Source: Saprospiraceae bacterium (GTDB lineage Bacteria; Bacteroidota; Bacteroidia; Chitinophagales; Saprospiraceae). From it: 64,000 nt of DNA. A program made the position numbers and the translations under genes. Below, one piece after another: positions 8,892 to 16,616 of the stretch (within the stretch, counting starts at the first letter, position 1; each line of letters begins with the position of its first letter). The DNA lies in the NCBI GenBank assembly GCA_016715985.1, contig JADJXD010000001.1, positions 744,001 to 808,000 of the forward strand, written 5' to 3'. Under the pieces are notes generated by a model. That model worked only from the letters and a program-made list of their open reading frames with translations. It was not told the DNA's origin and made no database searches.

Positions 8892-9944
8892 ATGAATATT
8901 TTTCGTTTGTTTAGTTTTATAATAATAGGGTTACTACTGAATAGTTGTAGGAATGAGAATGTGTTGTTCCACAAGATTACGGGTAAAACGATGGGGACAA
9001 CCTACCATATAACGGCACAAACCGCTAACATAGAATCTTTACAATTGGAGATTGACTCATTATTACTGGATTTCAACAATTCATTATCCACTTATATTCC
9101 AACTTCCACGATATCCAAATTTAATACAGCAGACAGTATGCTTTGTTTTACAAGTACCGACGATGTCTATTTTATCCCTGTTTTTGAAAAATCTAAAGAA
9201 GTCTTTAGAAAAACAGAAGGATACTTTGATCCGTCCATTATGCCTTTAGTAAATTATTATGGCTTTGGTTACACAGAGAAAAAGAAAGTTGTAGAAGCGG
9301 ACACTGCAAAAATCAAGGAATTACTTAAATTGCTGCAATTTGACAAGGTTTCTATTTTTGAAGACAGCATTCAACAAATTTGTATTTTAAAAGAAATACC
9401 CAATGTACAATTGGACTTCAGTGCATTAGCTAAAGGTTACGGGGTGGATATTATTGCAGAATTTCTGGAAAAAAAGAATATCAGAAATTATTTAGTGGAA
9501 ATAGGAGGAGAAGTAAGAGCTCTGGGCTTGAATGACAAAGGAAAAGAATGGGTAATAGGTATCAACAAACCATCAGAGTCCGCTACACCGGAAGATATTG
9601 AATTACCTCTAAAAATATCTAACAGAGCCGTAGCAACCAGTGGAAATTATCGTAATGTCTATGAGAGTAAAGGACAGCAATTTGCACATATTATTGACCC
9701 AAAAACAGGATTCAGCAGACAGACAGATATCCTGAGTGCTACTGTGATTGCTAAAGATTGTATGACCGCAGATGCTTATGCAACAGCGTTTATGGTGATG
9801 GGAATGGAAAAATCTTTAGAGTTGATAGAACAATTAAATGATATAGAAGCTTGTTTTATATACGATGCCGAAGGTGACGGTATTTTTGAGTTTAGAATTT
9901 CTACCGGATTTTCAGGATATTTCCTGCATAATGAACAAAAATAA
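8892..9944 (+). CDS. apbE: FAD:protein FMN transferase
   Basis: 350 residues. The N-terminus is a lipoprotein signal with lipobox LLNSC (Cys19), so the enzyme is anchored outside the inner membrane. Motifs of the ApbE fold: GKTMGTTYHITA (about 31-42), LVNYYGFG near 118, LDFSALAKGYGVD (about 174-186), LVEIGGEVRALG, ATSGNYRN, HIIDPKTG, and the metal-binding TADAYATAFMVMG near 293-305. It transfers FMN from FAD to Thr/Ser of flavoproteins such as NqrB/NqrC or RnfG. No acceptor gene is adjacent. Probably co-transcribed with terC. Confidence 0.95.
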   Translation: MNIFRLFSFIIIGLLLNSCRNENVLFHKITGKTMGTTYHITAQTANIESLQLEIDSLLLDFNNSLSTYIPTSTISKFNTADSMLCFTSTDDVYFIPVFEKSKEVFRKTEGYFDPSIMPLVNYYGFGYTEKKKVVEADTAKIKELLKLLQFDKVSIFEDSIQQICILKEIPNVQLDFSALAKGYGVDIIAEFLEKKNIRNYLVEIGGEVRALGLNDKGKEWVIGINKPSESATPEDIELPLKISNRAVATSGNYRNVYESKGQQFAHIIDPKTGFSRQTDILSATVIAKDCMTADAYATAFMVMGMEKSLELIEQLNDIEACFIYDAEGDGIFEFRISTGFSGYFLHNEQK

Positions 9945-10108
9945 CCTGTATTCTGTCCTGTGTAAAATTTCAATCTTTTAGTGTTGGGCATATTTTCTTA
10001 AAGATATCGATGAAAATACAGAGCAATTATTCACTAACATAAAAGCACGGTTTTTCTAATCCTTTGAAATGCAATACTTACATTTACAAAATATATAAGT
10101 GAACAAAA

Positions 10109-10918
10109 ATGAAATTTAACCTCGACAAAGATATTGTCTTTTTTGACATAGAATCCACCGGACTGAATGTTATGAGAGACAGAATCATTCAGATTGCTTT
10201 AATAAAATATCCGGCTACAGGTGAAGAACCACAGGAATTATCCATGCTTATTAATCCCGGCATTCCCATTTCTGATGAAGCAATGGCAGTACACGGTATT
10301 ACTCCTGAGATGGTAAAGAATAAGCCGGTTTTTGCACAGGTGGCAAAAGATTTATATGAATTTATAGGAGCATCGGATCTCGGAGGATATAATTCTGACA
10401 GATTTGATATTCCTATGCTGATGGAAGAATTTCACAGAGTTGGATATGACTTTGATGTATCGGGGAGGAGACTTATCGACGCTCAAAAGATTTTCTACAA
10501 AATGGAACCTCGTACACTCAAAGCAGCTTACAAATTGTATTGCGATAAAGATCTCGAAGGCGCACATGATGCTTTGGCTGATGTTAAAGCGACTGTAGAT
10601 GTTTTAAAGGGTCAGCTAAAAAGATACGAAGGCGTTGATTATGTTGACGGAGATGGATTTACAATTCCGACACCTATCAAAAATGACATTCAGGCACTTG
10701 CTGATTTTACAACCGAACAAAATTCACTCGATATCACTCAGAGATTAAAGTACAACCCAAAAGGAGAAGTAATATTCAATTTTGGAAAATATACCGGTCA
10801 TGTAGTAAAAACAGTTTTCAAACAAGAACCTTCCTATTACCACTGGATAATGGAGAAAGAATTTTCAGCTCAGGTAAAACAAATGGTAAAAAAGATTTAT
10901 GAAGAATCCAATAAATAA
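10109..10918 (+). CDS. DnaQ-like 3-prime to 5-prime exonuclease (DEDDh) with a C-terminal accessory domain
   Basis: 269 residues. Exonuclease motifs: FFDIESTGLN (about 11-20; first Asp-Glu pair), HGITPEM (about 55-61), GYNSDRFDIPML near 93-104 (second Asp), HDALADV near 152-158 (His and last Asp), which gives a complete DEDDh set. After about residue 215 a small domain FNFGKYTGHVVKTVF...YYHWIM follows that resembles the domain often fused to such nucleases in Bacteroidota (DUF3820/QSregVF-like). No polymerase domain, so a free repair or RNA/DNA-trimming exonuclease rather than a replicase subunit. The next gene begins directly after its stop codon. Confidence 0.9.
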   Translation: MKFNLDKDIVFFDIESTGLNVMRDRIIQIALIKYPATGEEPQELSMLINPGIPISDEAMAVHGITPEMVKNKPVFAQVAKDLYEFIGASDLGGYNSDRFDIPMLMEEFHRVGYDFDVSGRRLIDAQKIFYKMEPRTLKAAYKLYCDKDLEGAHDALADVKATVDVLKGQLKRYEGVDYVDGDGFTIPTPIKNDIQALADFTTEQNSLDITQRLKYNPKGEVIFNFGKYTGHVVKTVFKQEPSYYHWIMEKEFSAQVKQMVKKIYEESNK

Positions 10919-11740
10919 ATGTTGGTGACCAAAATAAAAAGATTAAATCACTTTATTCTTATATCTGCATTAAATGCGATAATTTTGGTTTCCTGTTACG
11001 AGCGGAAAGAAGGTTGTCTTGATATGGAAGCTTCCAACTTTGATTTCACAGCAGATGATGCATGTGGTGAATGTTGTACAGATCCGGTTTTTTCAGTTTC
11101 CGTGAGGCATCTGACAAATAATTATCTGATTAATCCTGATTCTGTTTTGTTTACTAATTTGGGTCAATCATATAAAATTATTAATTTTTCCTATTATTTA
11201 TCCGGTTTTGAATTAATAATGGATGACGGGAGAAAGATTTCCATTTCTGAAACTATCGAATTTAAATCACCGGATGGCAATACGATAACCACGCCGGATG
11301 ATTTTAAAATATGGCGGTTGACAAATCCAAGTCACTCATTAGGCAAATTAAGAGAATATGGAAATGTAAGACAGATTACCTTCATATTAGGAGTAAAGGA
11401 TGATTGGCTGACCTATGAGCCCGTAAATTTACCACTTAATCATGTTTTGAATGATAGTCTGAAATTACAGCGACCGGATGGCACTTTAGTCCATCAGCGA
11501 ATCAGCATTGTACAAGGTGAAGAATTTCAGGACACACTGAACTTGTTCGTAAAAGGCATAGGAGGAAGTGTAACTTATAACCTTGATACAGTGTTTACCA
11601 AACCAATCGGACAAAATATGAACCTTGTGATCAAAGCGGATTATTCAAAATGGTTATTAAATTCTGATTTGCAAAAAAAAGTATCAGAAATAGAAATGGC
11701 ATTAAAAGAAAACTCTAAAGGCATATTTAGCGTTAATTGA
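10919..11740 (+). CDS. MbnP-like lipoprotein (putative copper-binding partner of a diheme enzyme)
   Basis: 273 residues with a lipobox (LVSC, Cys26). A Cys-rich segment ACGECC (about 57-62) is followed by the beta-sandwich pattern of the MbnP family: FSVSVRHLTN, then YKIINFSYYLSGFELIMDDG near 80-99, and repeated acidic/aromatic strands. MbnP proteins bind copper after an adjacent MauG-like diheme enzyme (MbnH) oxidises a Trp to kynurenine. Here a diheme peroxidase gene follows after 16 bp, which supports that reading. Trp residues are present (for example IWRLTN and KDDWLTYE) but I cannot say which would be modified. ATG abuts the stop of the exonuclease gene. Confidence 0.7.
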   Translation: MLVTKIKRLNHFILISALNAIILVSCYERKEGCLDMEASNFDFTADDACGECCTDPVFSVSVRHLTNNYLINPDSVLFTNLGQSYKIINFSYYLSGFELIMDDGRKISISETIEFKSPDGNTITTPDDFKIWRLTNPSHSLGKLREYGNVRQITFILGVKDDWLTYEPVNLPLNHVLNDSLKLQRPDGTLVHQRISIVQGEEFQDTLNLFVKGIGGSVTYNLDTVFTKPIGQNMNLVIKADYSKWLLNSDLQKKVSEIEMALKENSKGIFSVN

Positions 11741-11756
11741 AAATATCAGATATTCC

Positions 11757-12839
11757 ATGCAAACAAAAGTATTTTTTTTCCTGATTATTCTGACAATCGT
11801 TTTTTCCTGTGGGAAAGATCCTGTTGGTGATTTGACGGATATTGAATATAACCCTGACAATTATGTGGTTGAACTTCCACCACATTTTCCGGCATTGGTA
11901 AGTCCTGCGGATAATCCACTTACCCATCAGGGCATTTTATTGGGTCGTCATTTATTTTTTGATCCCATATTATCTGCAGACAGTACGATGTCCTGTGCTA
12001 CCTGTCATTTACCTTCCATGGCATTTGCAGACGGAAAGGCCGTCAGCACTGGGATTGATGGAATAGCCGGAAAAAGAAGCTCCATGAGTCTTATCAATAT
12101 TGGATTTGTCAAAAGTGGCTTGTTTTGGGACGGGAGAGTAAAAACACTGGAAGAGCAGGCTTTACTTCCTGTTGAAGATCCGATAGAAATGCACAATACA
12201 TGGCCCAAAGTGATAGACAAACTGGTAGCTCACCCAAAATATCCACGTATGTTCAGAGAAGCTTTTGGTATCTCTGATAAAAAAGGAATCACAAAAGAAT
12301 TGGCTGCAAAAGCTATTGCACAATTTGAACGGATTATTATTTCTAAAGATGCCAAATATGATCGCGTTATTCAGGGAAAAGAAAAATTCACAGACAGAGA
12401 ATTGATTGGATTCGGAATTTATTTTGACGAAGATCCTGATTTACCGGATGCAGAGTGTGGGCATTGCCACAACACACCTTTGGCTACATCTGATGATTTT
12501 TTCAACAATGGTCTGCAGGAATCCCCTACCCTTTTAGACTTTAAGGATAAAGGCAGAGGATTGGTTACCAAATCTATTGGAGATAATGGAAAGTTCAGAG
12601 CACCATCGTTAAGAAATATCAGGTACACTGCTCCTTATATGCATGATGGTCGTCTCGCCACATTGGATGATGTCCTCAATCATTATATCTCCGGAGGTAA
12701 AGAATCACCCAATGCAGATCCATTGTTACATGTGCTGCAGCTGGATCAATTTTATAAAGAATGTCTGATAGCTTTTATTGACACCTTTGAAGACACGCTT
12801 TTTTTTAATAAACCGGAACTCCAAAGTCCTTTTAAGTAA
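11757..12839 (+). CDS. diheme cytochrome c peroxidase/MauG-like lipoprotein (MbnH-type)
   Basis: 360 residues. Lipobox IVFSC (Cys18). Two heme c motifs: CATCH (80-84) and CGHCH (about 234-238), followed by FRAPSLRNIRYTAPYMHDG with the distal-side Met/His region. This is the bacterial CcpA/MauG architecture: two hemes in two similar domains, exported and anchored. Beside an MbnP-type gene, a protein-modifying role (Trp to kynurenine on MbnP) is more likely than peroxide detoxification, but both are possible. The two genes are 16 bp apart and surely co-transcribed. Confidence 0.88.
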   Translation: MQTKVFFFLIILTIVFSCGKDPVGDLTDIEYNPDNYVVELPPHFPALVSPADNPLTHQGILLGRHLFFDPILSADSTMSCATCHLPSMAFADGKAVSTGIDGIAGKRSSMSLINIGFVKSGLFWDGRVKTLEEQALLPVEDPIEMHNTWPKVIDKLVAHPKYPRMFREAFGISDKKGITKELAAKAIAQFERIIISKDAKYDRVIQGKEKFTDRELIGFGIYFDEDPDLPDAECGHCHNTPLATSDDFFNNGLQESPTLLDFKDKGRGLVTKSIGDNGKFRAPSLRNIRYTAPYMHDGRLATLDDVLNHYISGGKESPNADPLLHVLQLDQFYKECLIAFIDTFEDTLFFNKPELQSPFK

Positions 12840-12913
12840 ATTGAATTAAAAATTTATTTTCATCTGATTACTCCTTTTTGGAAGAAATTCTAAAGTAATT
12901 CCTGCCTTTTTTC

Positions 12914-12943
12914 AAAAAAATCATTTTTTTTTAATGATTTTTT
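12914..12943. terminator. A/T-rich hairpin downstream of the diheme gene
   Basis: AAAAAAATCATT is followed by a T-rich loop and AATGATTTTTTT. It is a weak, potentially bidirectional intrinsic terminator about 75 bp after the stop codon of the diheme enzyme. Confidence 0.4.
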
Positions 12944-13064
12944 AGTCCTTTTCAGATTAAATTTACCATATTAATAGCAGTAATTACGATAAATAAAAAT
13001 CATATATAACTGATTATAAGTACTTTAATTTTAATATTATATATTTTTATATGTTATTACATTT

Positions 13065-13072
13065 TATTTTTG
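13065..13072 (+). promoter_or_regulatory. -7 element of the structured RNA at 13.1-13.4 kb
   Basis: TATTTTTG fits TAnnTTTG. The -33 position is only T-rich, without TTTG. The predicted start would be near 13079, just before the first hairpin. Confidence 0.4.
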
Positions 13073-13078
13073 TGTTTG

Positions 13079-13390
13079 CACAGGGATTGAATAACCCCGA
13101 TCATTGTATTGTGAATTTGATTAAACGTGCAAACGCATCCTGATTAAAGAATCAGAGAGTACAAATTCGGATATGTTCATGGGATTAAAAACATACAGGT
13201 AGTGGGTTGTTCTGCGACAACCAAGCAGAATAACTCACTAACTGACTATCATCCCAAAGAAATTGAATAATTGAGTTTTGGTAAAATAAATGTGTTTTGC
13301 GGCGTGAGATACCGCATAACGATGAGTTTTTGGATATGTTCATGGGTATTAATTAGTAAAATGGTCACTGGGGGGTGACCATTTTTTTTT
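13079..13390 (+). ncRNA. unidentified structured RNA, about 310 nt
   Basis: No convincing reading frame exists here, yet the stretch is bounded by a -7 box and a strong intrinsic terminator and has higher GC than the DNA around it. It contains several hairpins: CTGATT/AATCAG (13140-13155), a 14-bp stem from 13202-13215 to 13225-13238 with two G-U pairs and a 9-nt loop, and GCGG/CCGC near 13300. A 15-nt direct repeat GGATATGTTCATGGG is at 13169-13183 and 13332-13346. I looked for signatures of RNase P RNA, tmRNA, SRP RNA and tRNA and found none; 6S RNA cannot be excluded because its sequence is poorly conserved. Confidence 0.5.
13358..13390 (+). terminator. strong intrinsic terminator
   Basis: AAAATGGTCAC (13358-13368), loop TGGGGG, GTGACCATTTT (from 13375), then an uninterrupted T run to 13390. 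It is a perfect 11-bp stem and U tract, oriented on the plus strand, and marks the 3-prime end of the candidate RNA. Confidence 0.85.
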
Positions 13391-14003
13391 GCCCCTATCT
13401 CAAAAATTTTTATTTTCAAAAATTTGAGTATGCTCATAAAAGCCCATAATTTTAAAGCTATAAAAATTATTGATTTCTAATAAATTATCAACTACAACGG
13501 GTTTGTTTGGCATAAAGTCTTCCCAGTTCGGCGAAGGCTTTGAAATTTTTCATTTTCAGTCTGACAAGAAAATTTTAATATTTTCTGCAATTGTTAATGT
13601 TCGCCTCATGCCCTGCGATGCATTCCAATAGGAATAAATATAGCCAAAAGGCAGATACTTTTTTGCATATCCAAGCATATTCCTTTGGAATGCAGCCCAG
13701 AAAAAAAGTATCCAAAAAACGCTAGGCAAAATAAACTCCTCCGTCAAACAGTATTTTGCCAGGCATCCCCGCAAGAGGTTTTGCTTGCTTTTGCTACCCA
13801 ATTAAAATGTAGTTATACTTTTATTATCTTTTGAAATGGTCTAAAGAGCAGCCTATGTCAGGCAGGGTGTCTTTTCGGCTCTATTTTTGGGAGTTCATTG
13901 GCAGTTGATGTTGAGTGTGTTGTGTGTAAACGGTTTCCCTTTTGGGTGAAGGTAAAAAACGGTTGATTATCAAATTTCTTATATTTTCTGAGTAAACTCA
14001 AGA
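13391..14003. other. gene-free stretch with palindromes
   Basis: No credible gene. It holds an A/T hairpin at 13399-13428 and a long interrupted palindrome: TGCATTCCAATAGGAAT (13619-13635) against ATTCCTTTGGAATGCA (13679-13694), with nested GATACTTTTTT (near 13654) and AAAAAAGTATC (near 13703) arms. This looks like a small degenerate repeat element. The short open frames that cross it are antisense to each other and have no recognisable product. Confidence 0.4.
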
Positions 14004-15530
14004 CTATAATTCATAACATCCCGGATCCGGATTAGGTGATTTTCTGAACTTTCCCGTAATATCCAGATTTATACCTGAAATATCGATTCCTTGAGTTAAT
14101 GCCACAGACATTGTATCCAGACTGAAATCCAATTTGGTTCGGTCATTAAATAATCGTTCAGTACCCTTCAGATTTATACAGGAATTACATTTTACCAGAA
14201 AATCAGGAAAGTCAGAAGGCAAAAGGATGTCCGCCACTTTTACAATACAATTTTCAAACTTATAATTTAACCCTACCCTTCCCTCAGTACGACTCGCCAG
14301 CGTAATTTCATCCTTATCATTACCCGTAAATATGCAATTTGTAAAACTGGCATTCAATTGATTTACTTTTGGCCCTCCTGAACAAAATATATCCCTGCAA
14401 AAAAAATCTGTTAATACCACGGCTTCCATTCGACCAGAAAAAGAAGCAACGGTGCAATAGTTAAATGTATAATTTCCGCCATAGACGAGCTGCAATCCAT
14501 TTCCGCCATTATTATAAAAAAGACAATTTTCTCCATAAATTTCGGCATGTCTTGCAATAACAGCTGACGCCGAAGTATTAAATATACGGCATCCGTCCAA
14601 TCTAACAGAAGAAAGTGAATCAGCCCTCAAACCGATGATCGAATTTTTTATGGTCGTTTGGGTTAAAGAATGATTTTTACTTTCGTCCGTAAACAAAAGT
14701 CCCACCCACTGACCACTCGCTTCACTGAAAGCTGGTTCCAGTCTGTCTGCCTGAAAAATAACCGGAGCTTCCGGTGTACCCAACGTGGTCAGCCTGCCAT
14801 CTTTTTGAAAGACAATCAGTCCATCATTGTATACAAGACTATCTCTCCGTATCACACCACCATGCACATAGATTTTTGTATTGGCCGGAATGACCAGGTG
14901 GCAGCTATCAATATAAAGCACTCCATAAATTACATAAGGCTTTGGATCATTCCAAGTCACGGTTCCAAGATTACAGGTCAGTCTGGCCAGACTTCCTTTG
15001 CGGATAGTGCCCGGAATATAATTTGCATTCTGACCGAAAGCTTCCAGATATATGATTTGATTTCTACCATTAACGGACACTGAAATCTGATCTTCTACAA
15101 TAAATGGGCTGATGCTGAGTGGTTGGTCCGGATTAATTGTTACTTCTACAAAAACATAAACGCTATCACGGGCACCGATTTCTATTCCTTTTGCGGTAGG
15201 TCCCTGTACTCCATCAACATTTATTCTGAAGTAGGAATTGCTCTTATTTTTCAATTCAAAATCCACCAAAACCGGACTGGATTCAGGATTAAAAACCTTT
15301 ACCCATCTGGTTGCTGATCCGACGGATGTAAACACTGTATCAAATCTTAGTGTATCAGTGGATAATTGAAGTACAATGTCATCTCCTTCATAAAAGTCAT
15401 CCCGACGACATGATAAAAAAACAGTAAAAAAAATAAACACTAAAAACAAAAAACCTTTGTAACCATTGAGAGTTTTATGTTTTTGCTTTGCAAAACCAAA
15501 TATTTCTTCTATCATTATTTTCACTTTCAT
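14004..15530 (-). CDS. secreted lipoprotein with right-handed beta-helix domain
   Basis: 508 residues. A membrane segment GFLFLVFIFFTVFLSC gives a lipobox with Cys near 41; the true start may be the ATG five codons downstream. Residues about 55-165 look like an Ig/HYR-type beta domain (FDTVFTSVGSATRWVKVFNP). From about 180 on there are short strand repeats with N-rich turns (NSIIGLRADSLSSVRLDGC, NCLFYNNGGNGLQLVYGG, NYTFNYCTV), typical of parallel beta-helix (pectate-lyase-like) proteins of Bacteroidota. No catalytic residues can be assigned. It stands alone; 470 bp separate it from the RNA on one side and a MITE-like element lies on the other. Confidence 0.7.
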   Translation of the reverse strand: MKVKIMIEEIFGFAKQKHKTLNGYKGFLFLVFIFFTVFLSCRRDDFYEGDDIVLQLSTDTLRFDTVFTSVGSATRWVKVFNPESSPVLVDFELKNKSNSYFRINVDGVQGPTAKGIEIGARDSVYVFVEVTINPDQPLSISPFIVEDQISVSVNGRNQIIYLEAFGQNANYIPGTIRKGSLARLTCNLGTVTWNDPKPYVIYGVLYIDSCHLVIPANTKIYVHGGVIRRDSLVYNDGLIVFQKDGRLTTLGTPEAPVIFQADRLEPAFSEASGQWVGLLFTDESKNHSLTQTTIKNSIIGLRADSLSSVRLDGCRIFNTSASAVIARHAEIYGENCLFYNNGGNGLQLVYGGNYTFNYCTVASFSGRMEAVVLTDFFCRDIFCSGGPKVNQLNASFTNCIFTGNDKDEITLASRTEGRVGLNYKFENCIVKVADILLPSDFPDFLVKCNSCINLKGTERLFNDRTKLDFSLDTMSVALTQGIDISGINLDITGKFRKSPNPDPGCYEL

Positions 15531-15580
15531 AAATCCTTAATACATCCAATAAACGTACTTAACACTAAAAAATTCTGTTT

Positions 15581-15821
15581 AGAGTATGTTTAAAATTCCA
15601 TTATTTGCCTTCAAGTGGAAAATTTTATTTTATCCAGCGTTATATTTTTCGCCGTAGCTACCGGCTATATTCAGTATTCGCTGCGAGCCGTTGTTCGCAG
15701 TTCCTTCATTATCGAGTAAAGCATTTTACTCGATTCCCGCCTATGGCGGGACCATTCAGTCATCTTGTCTAAAATTAAATTTTATCACTTTCGCCTAAAC
15801 ATGAAAATTTAAACATACTCT
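15581..15821. repeat. 241-bp MITE-like palindromic element
   Basis: The left end AGAGTATGTTTAAA (15581-15594) is the exact reverse complement of the right end TTTAAACATACTCT (15808-15821). Inward, AAGTGGAAAATTTTATTTTA is mirrored imperfectly by a similar stretch near the right end. The centre has two tight hairpins, ATCGAGTAAA/TTTTACTCGAT and CCCGCC/GGCGGG. It has no coding capacity. The element sits between divergently oriented genes. A non-autonomous transposon or a large structured intergenic repeat is the best reading. Confidence 0.6.
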
Positions 15822-15880
15822 TAAAAAACGCACAAAGGTAAAGTAATAGAAATATAATTTAAACATCGTACCATTATTAC

Positions 15881-15888
15881 TACTTTTG
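15881..15888 (+). promoter_or_regulatory. -7 element of the glycosyltransferase operon
   Basis: TACTTTTG fits TAnnTTTG; ATTT at 15857-15860 occupies the -33 position at a spacing of 20. The TTG start of the first gene follows 26 bases later. Confidence 0.45.
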
Positions 15889-15914
15889 TCCGTCCAAAAA
15901 AAAATATTAAAACA

Positions 15915-16616
15915 TTGGAAAAAAATCAAGTGCCGGTTATCGACGTTATTATTCCGGCCTGGAATGAAGAACTCTCTATAGGATTAGTCATTAATGAAAT
16001 TCCTGAAAATCTGGTGCGTCATATCATCGTTTGCGATAACGGAAGTTCAGACAATACAGCGAAAGTTGCAGCTGCCCATGGTGCAATTGTAGTTGAACAA
16101 CCACTCAAAGGATATGGAAATGCCTGTCTGAAAGGAATGGCCTATATCAATAAATTACCCATAAAACCGGATATTATCGTTTTTTTGGATGGTGACCACT
16201 CCGATTTTCCAGCACAGATGGCGGAGCTCATTTCCCCTATTATGAAGGAAGATGTGGACATGGTGATTGGTTCAAGAGCCTTGGGGGAACTTGAAAAAGG
16301 ATCGATGATGCCCCAACAAATTTTTGGAAACTGGCTGGCAACTACACTTATTCGAATTTTGTATAATTATAACTTTACAGACCTTGGGCCCTTTCGTGCT
16401 ATTAGGTACGAAGCTTTAATGGTAATCAATATGCAGGATAAAACCTATGGTTGGACAGTAGAAATGCAGGTCAAAGCTGCAAAACTAAAACTAAAAACAG
16501 ATGAAGTTCCCGTCAGATACCGACGCAGAATTGGCACTTCAAAAGTGTCCGGCACCATTAAGGGTACAGTAATGGCAGGATACAAAATTCTTTGGACAAT
16601 TTTCAAATTGATATGA
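15915..16616 (+). CDS. family 2 glycosyltransferase, DPM1/polyprenyl-phosphate type
   Basis: 233 residues. The GT-A start VIDVIIPAWNEELSIG lies within the first 25 residues, so the gene must begin here although the codon is TTG; the next in-frame ATG would remove the nucleotide-binding strand. Other motifs: CDNGSSDNT (about 41-49), VFLDGDHSD (the DXD-like metal site, near 90), and GSRALGELEKGSM. This is the size and pattern of dolichyl/undecaprenyl-phosphate sugar synthases lacking membrane helices. It is the first of three overlapping or abutting genes and its stop overlaps the next ATG (ATGA). It may make the lipid-linked donor used by the third gene product (inference). Confidence 0.88.
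   Translation: MEKNQVPVIDVIIPAWNEELSIGLVINEIPENLVRHIIVCDNGSSDNTAKVAAAHGAIVVEQPLKGYGNACLKGMAYINKLPIKPDIIVFLDGDHSDFPAQMAELISPIMKEDVDMVIGSRALGELEKGSMMPQQIFGNWLATTLIRILYNYNFTDLGPFRAIRYEALMVINMQDKTYGWTVEMQVKAAKLKLKTDEVPVRYRRRIGTSKVSGTIKGTVMAGYKILWTIFKLI

Noticed and set aside
13169..13346. 15-nt direct repeat as attachment sites of an excised element
   Set aside because: Both copies are inside the structured RNA, only 163 bp apart, with nothing mobile between them; more likely part of the RNA structure.
13556..13801. 81-codon minus-strand frame
   Set aside because: It overlaps the nested palindrome, lacks a family resemblance and has odd aromatic-rich composition.
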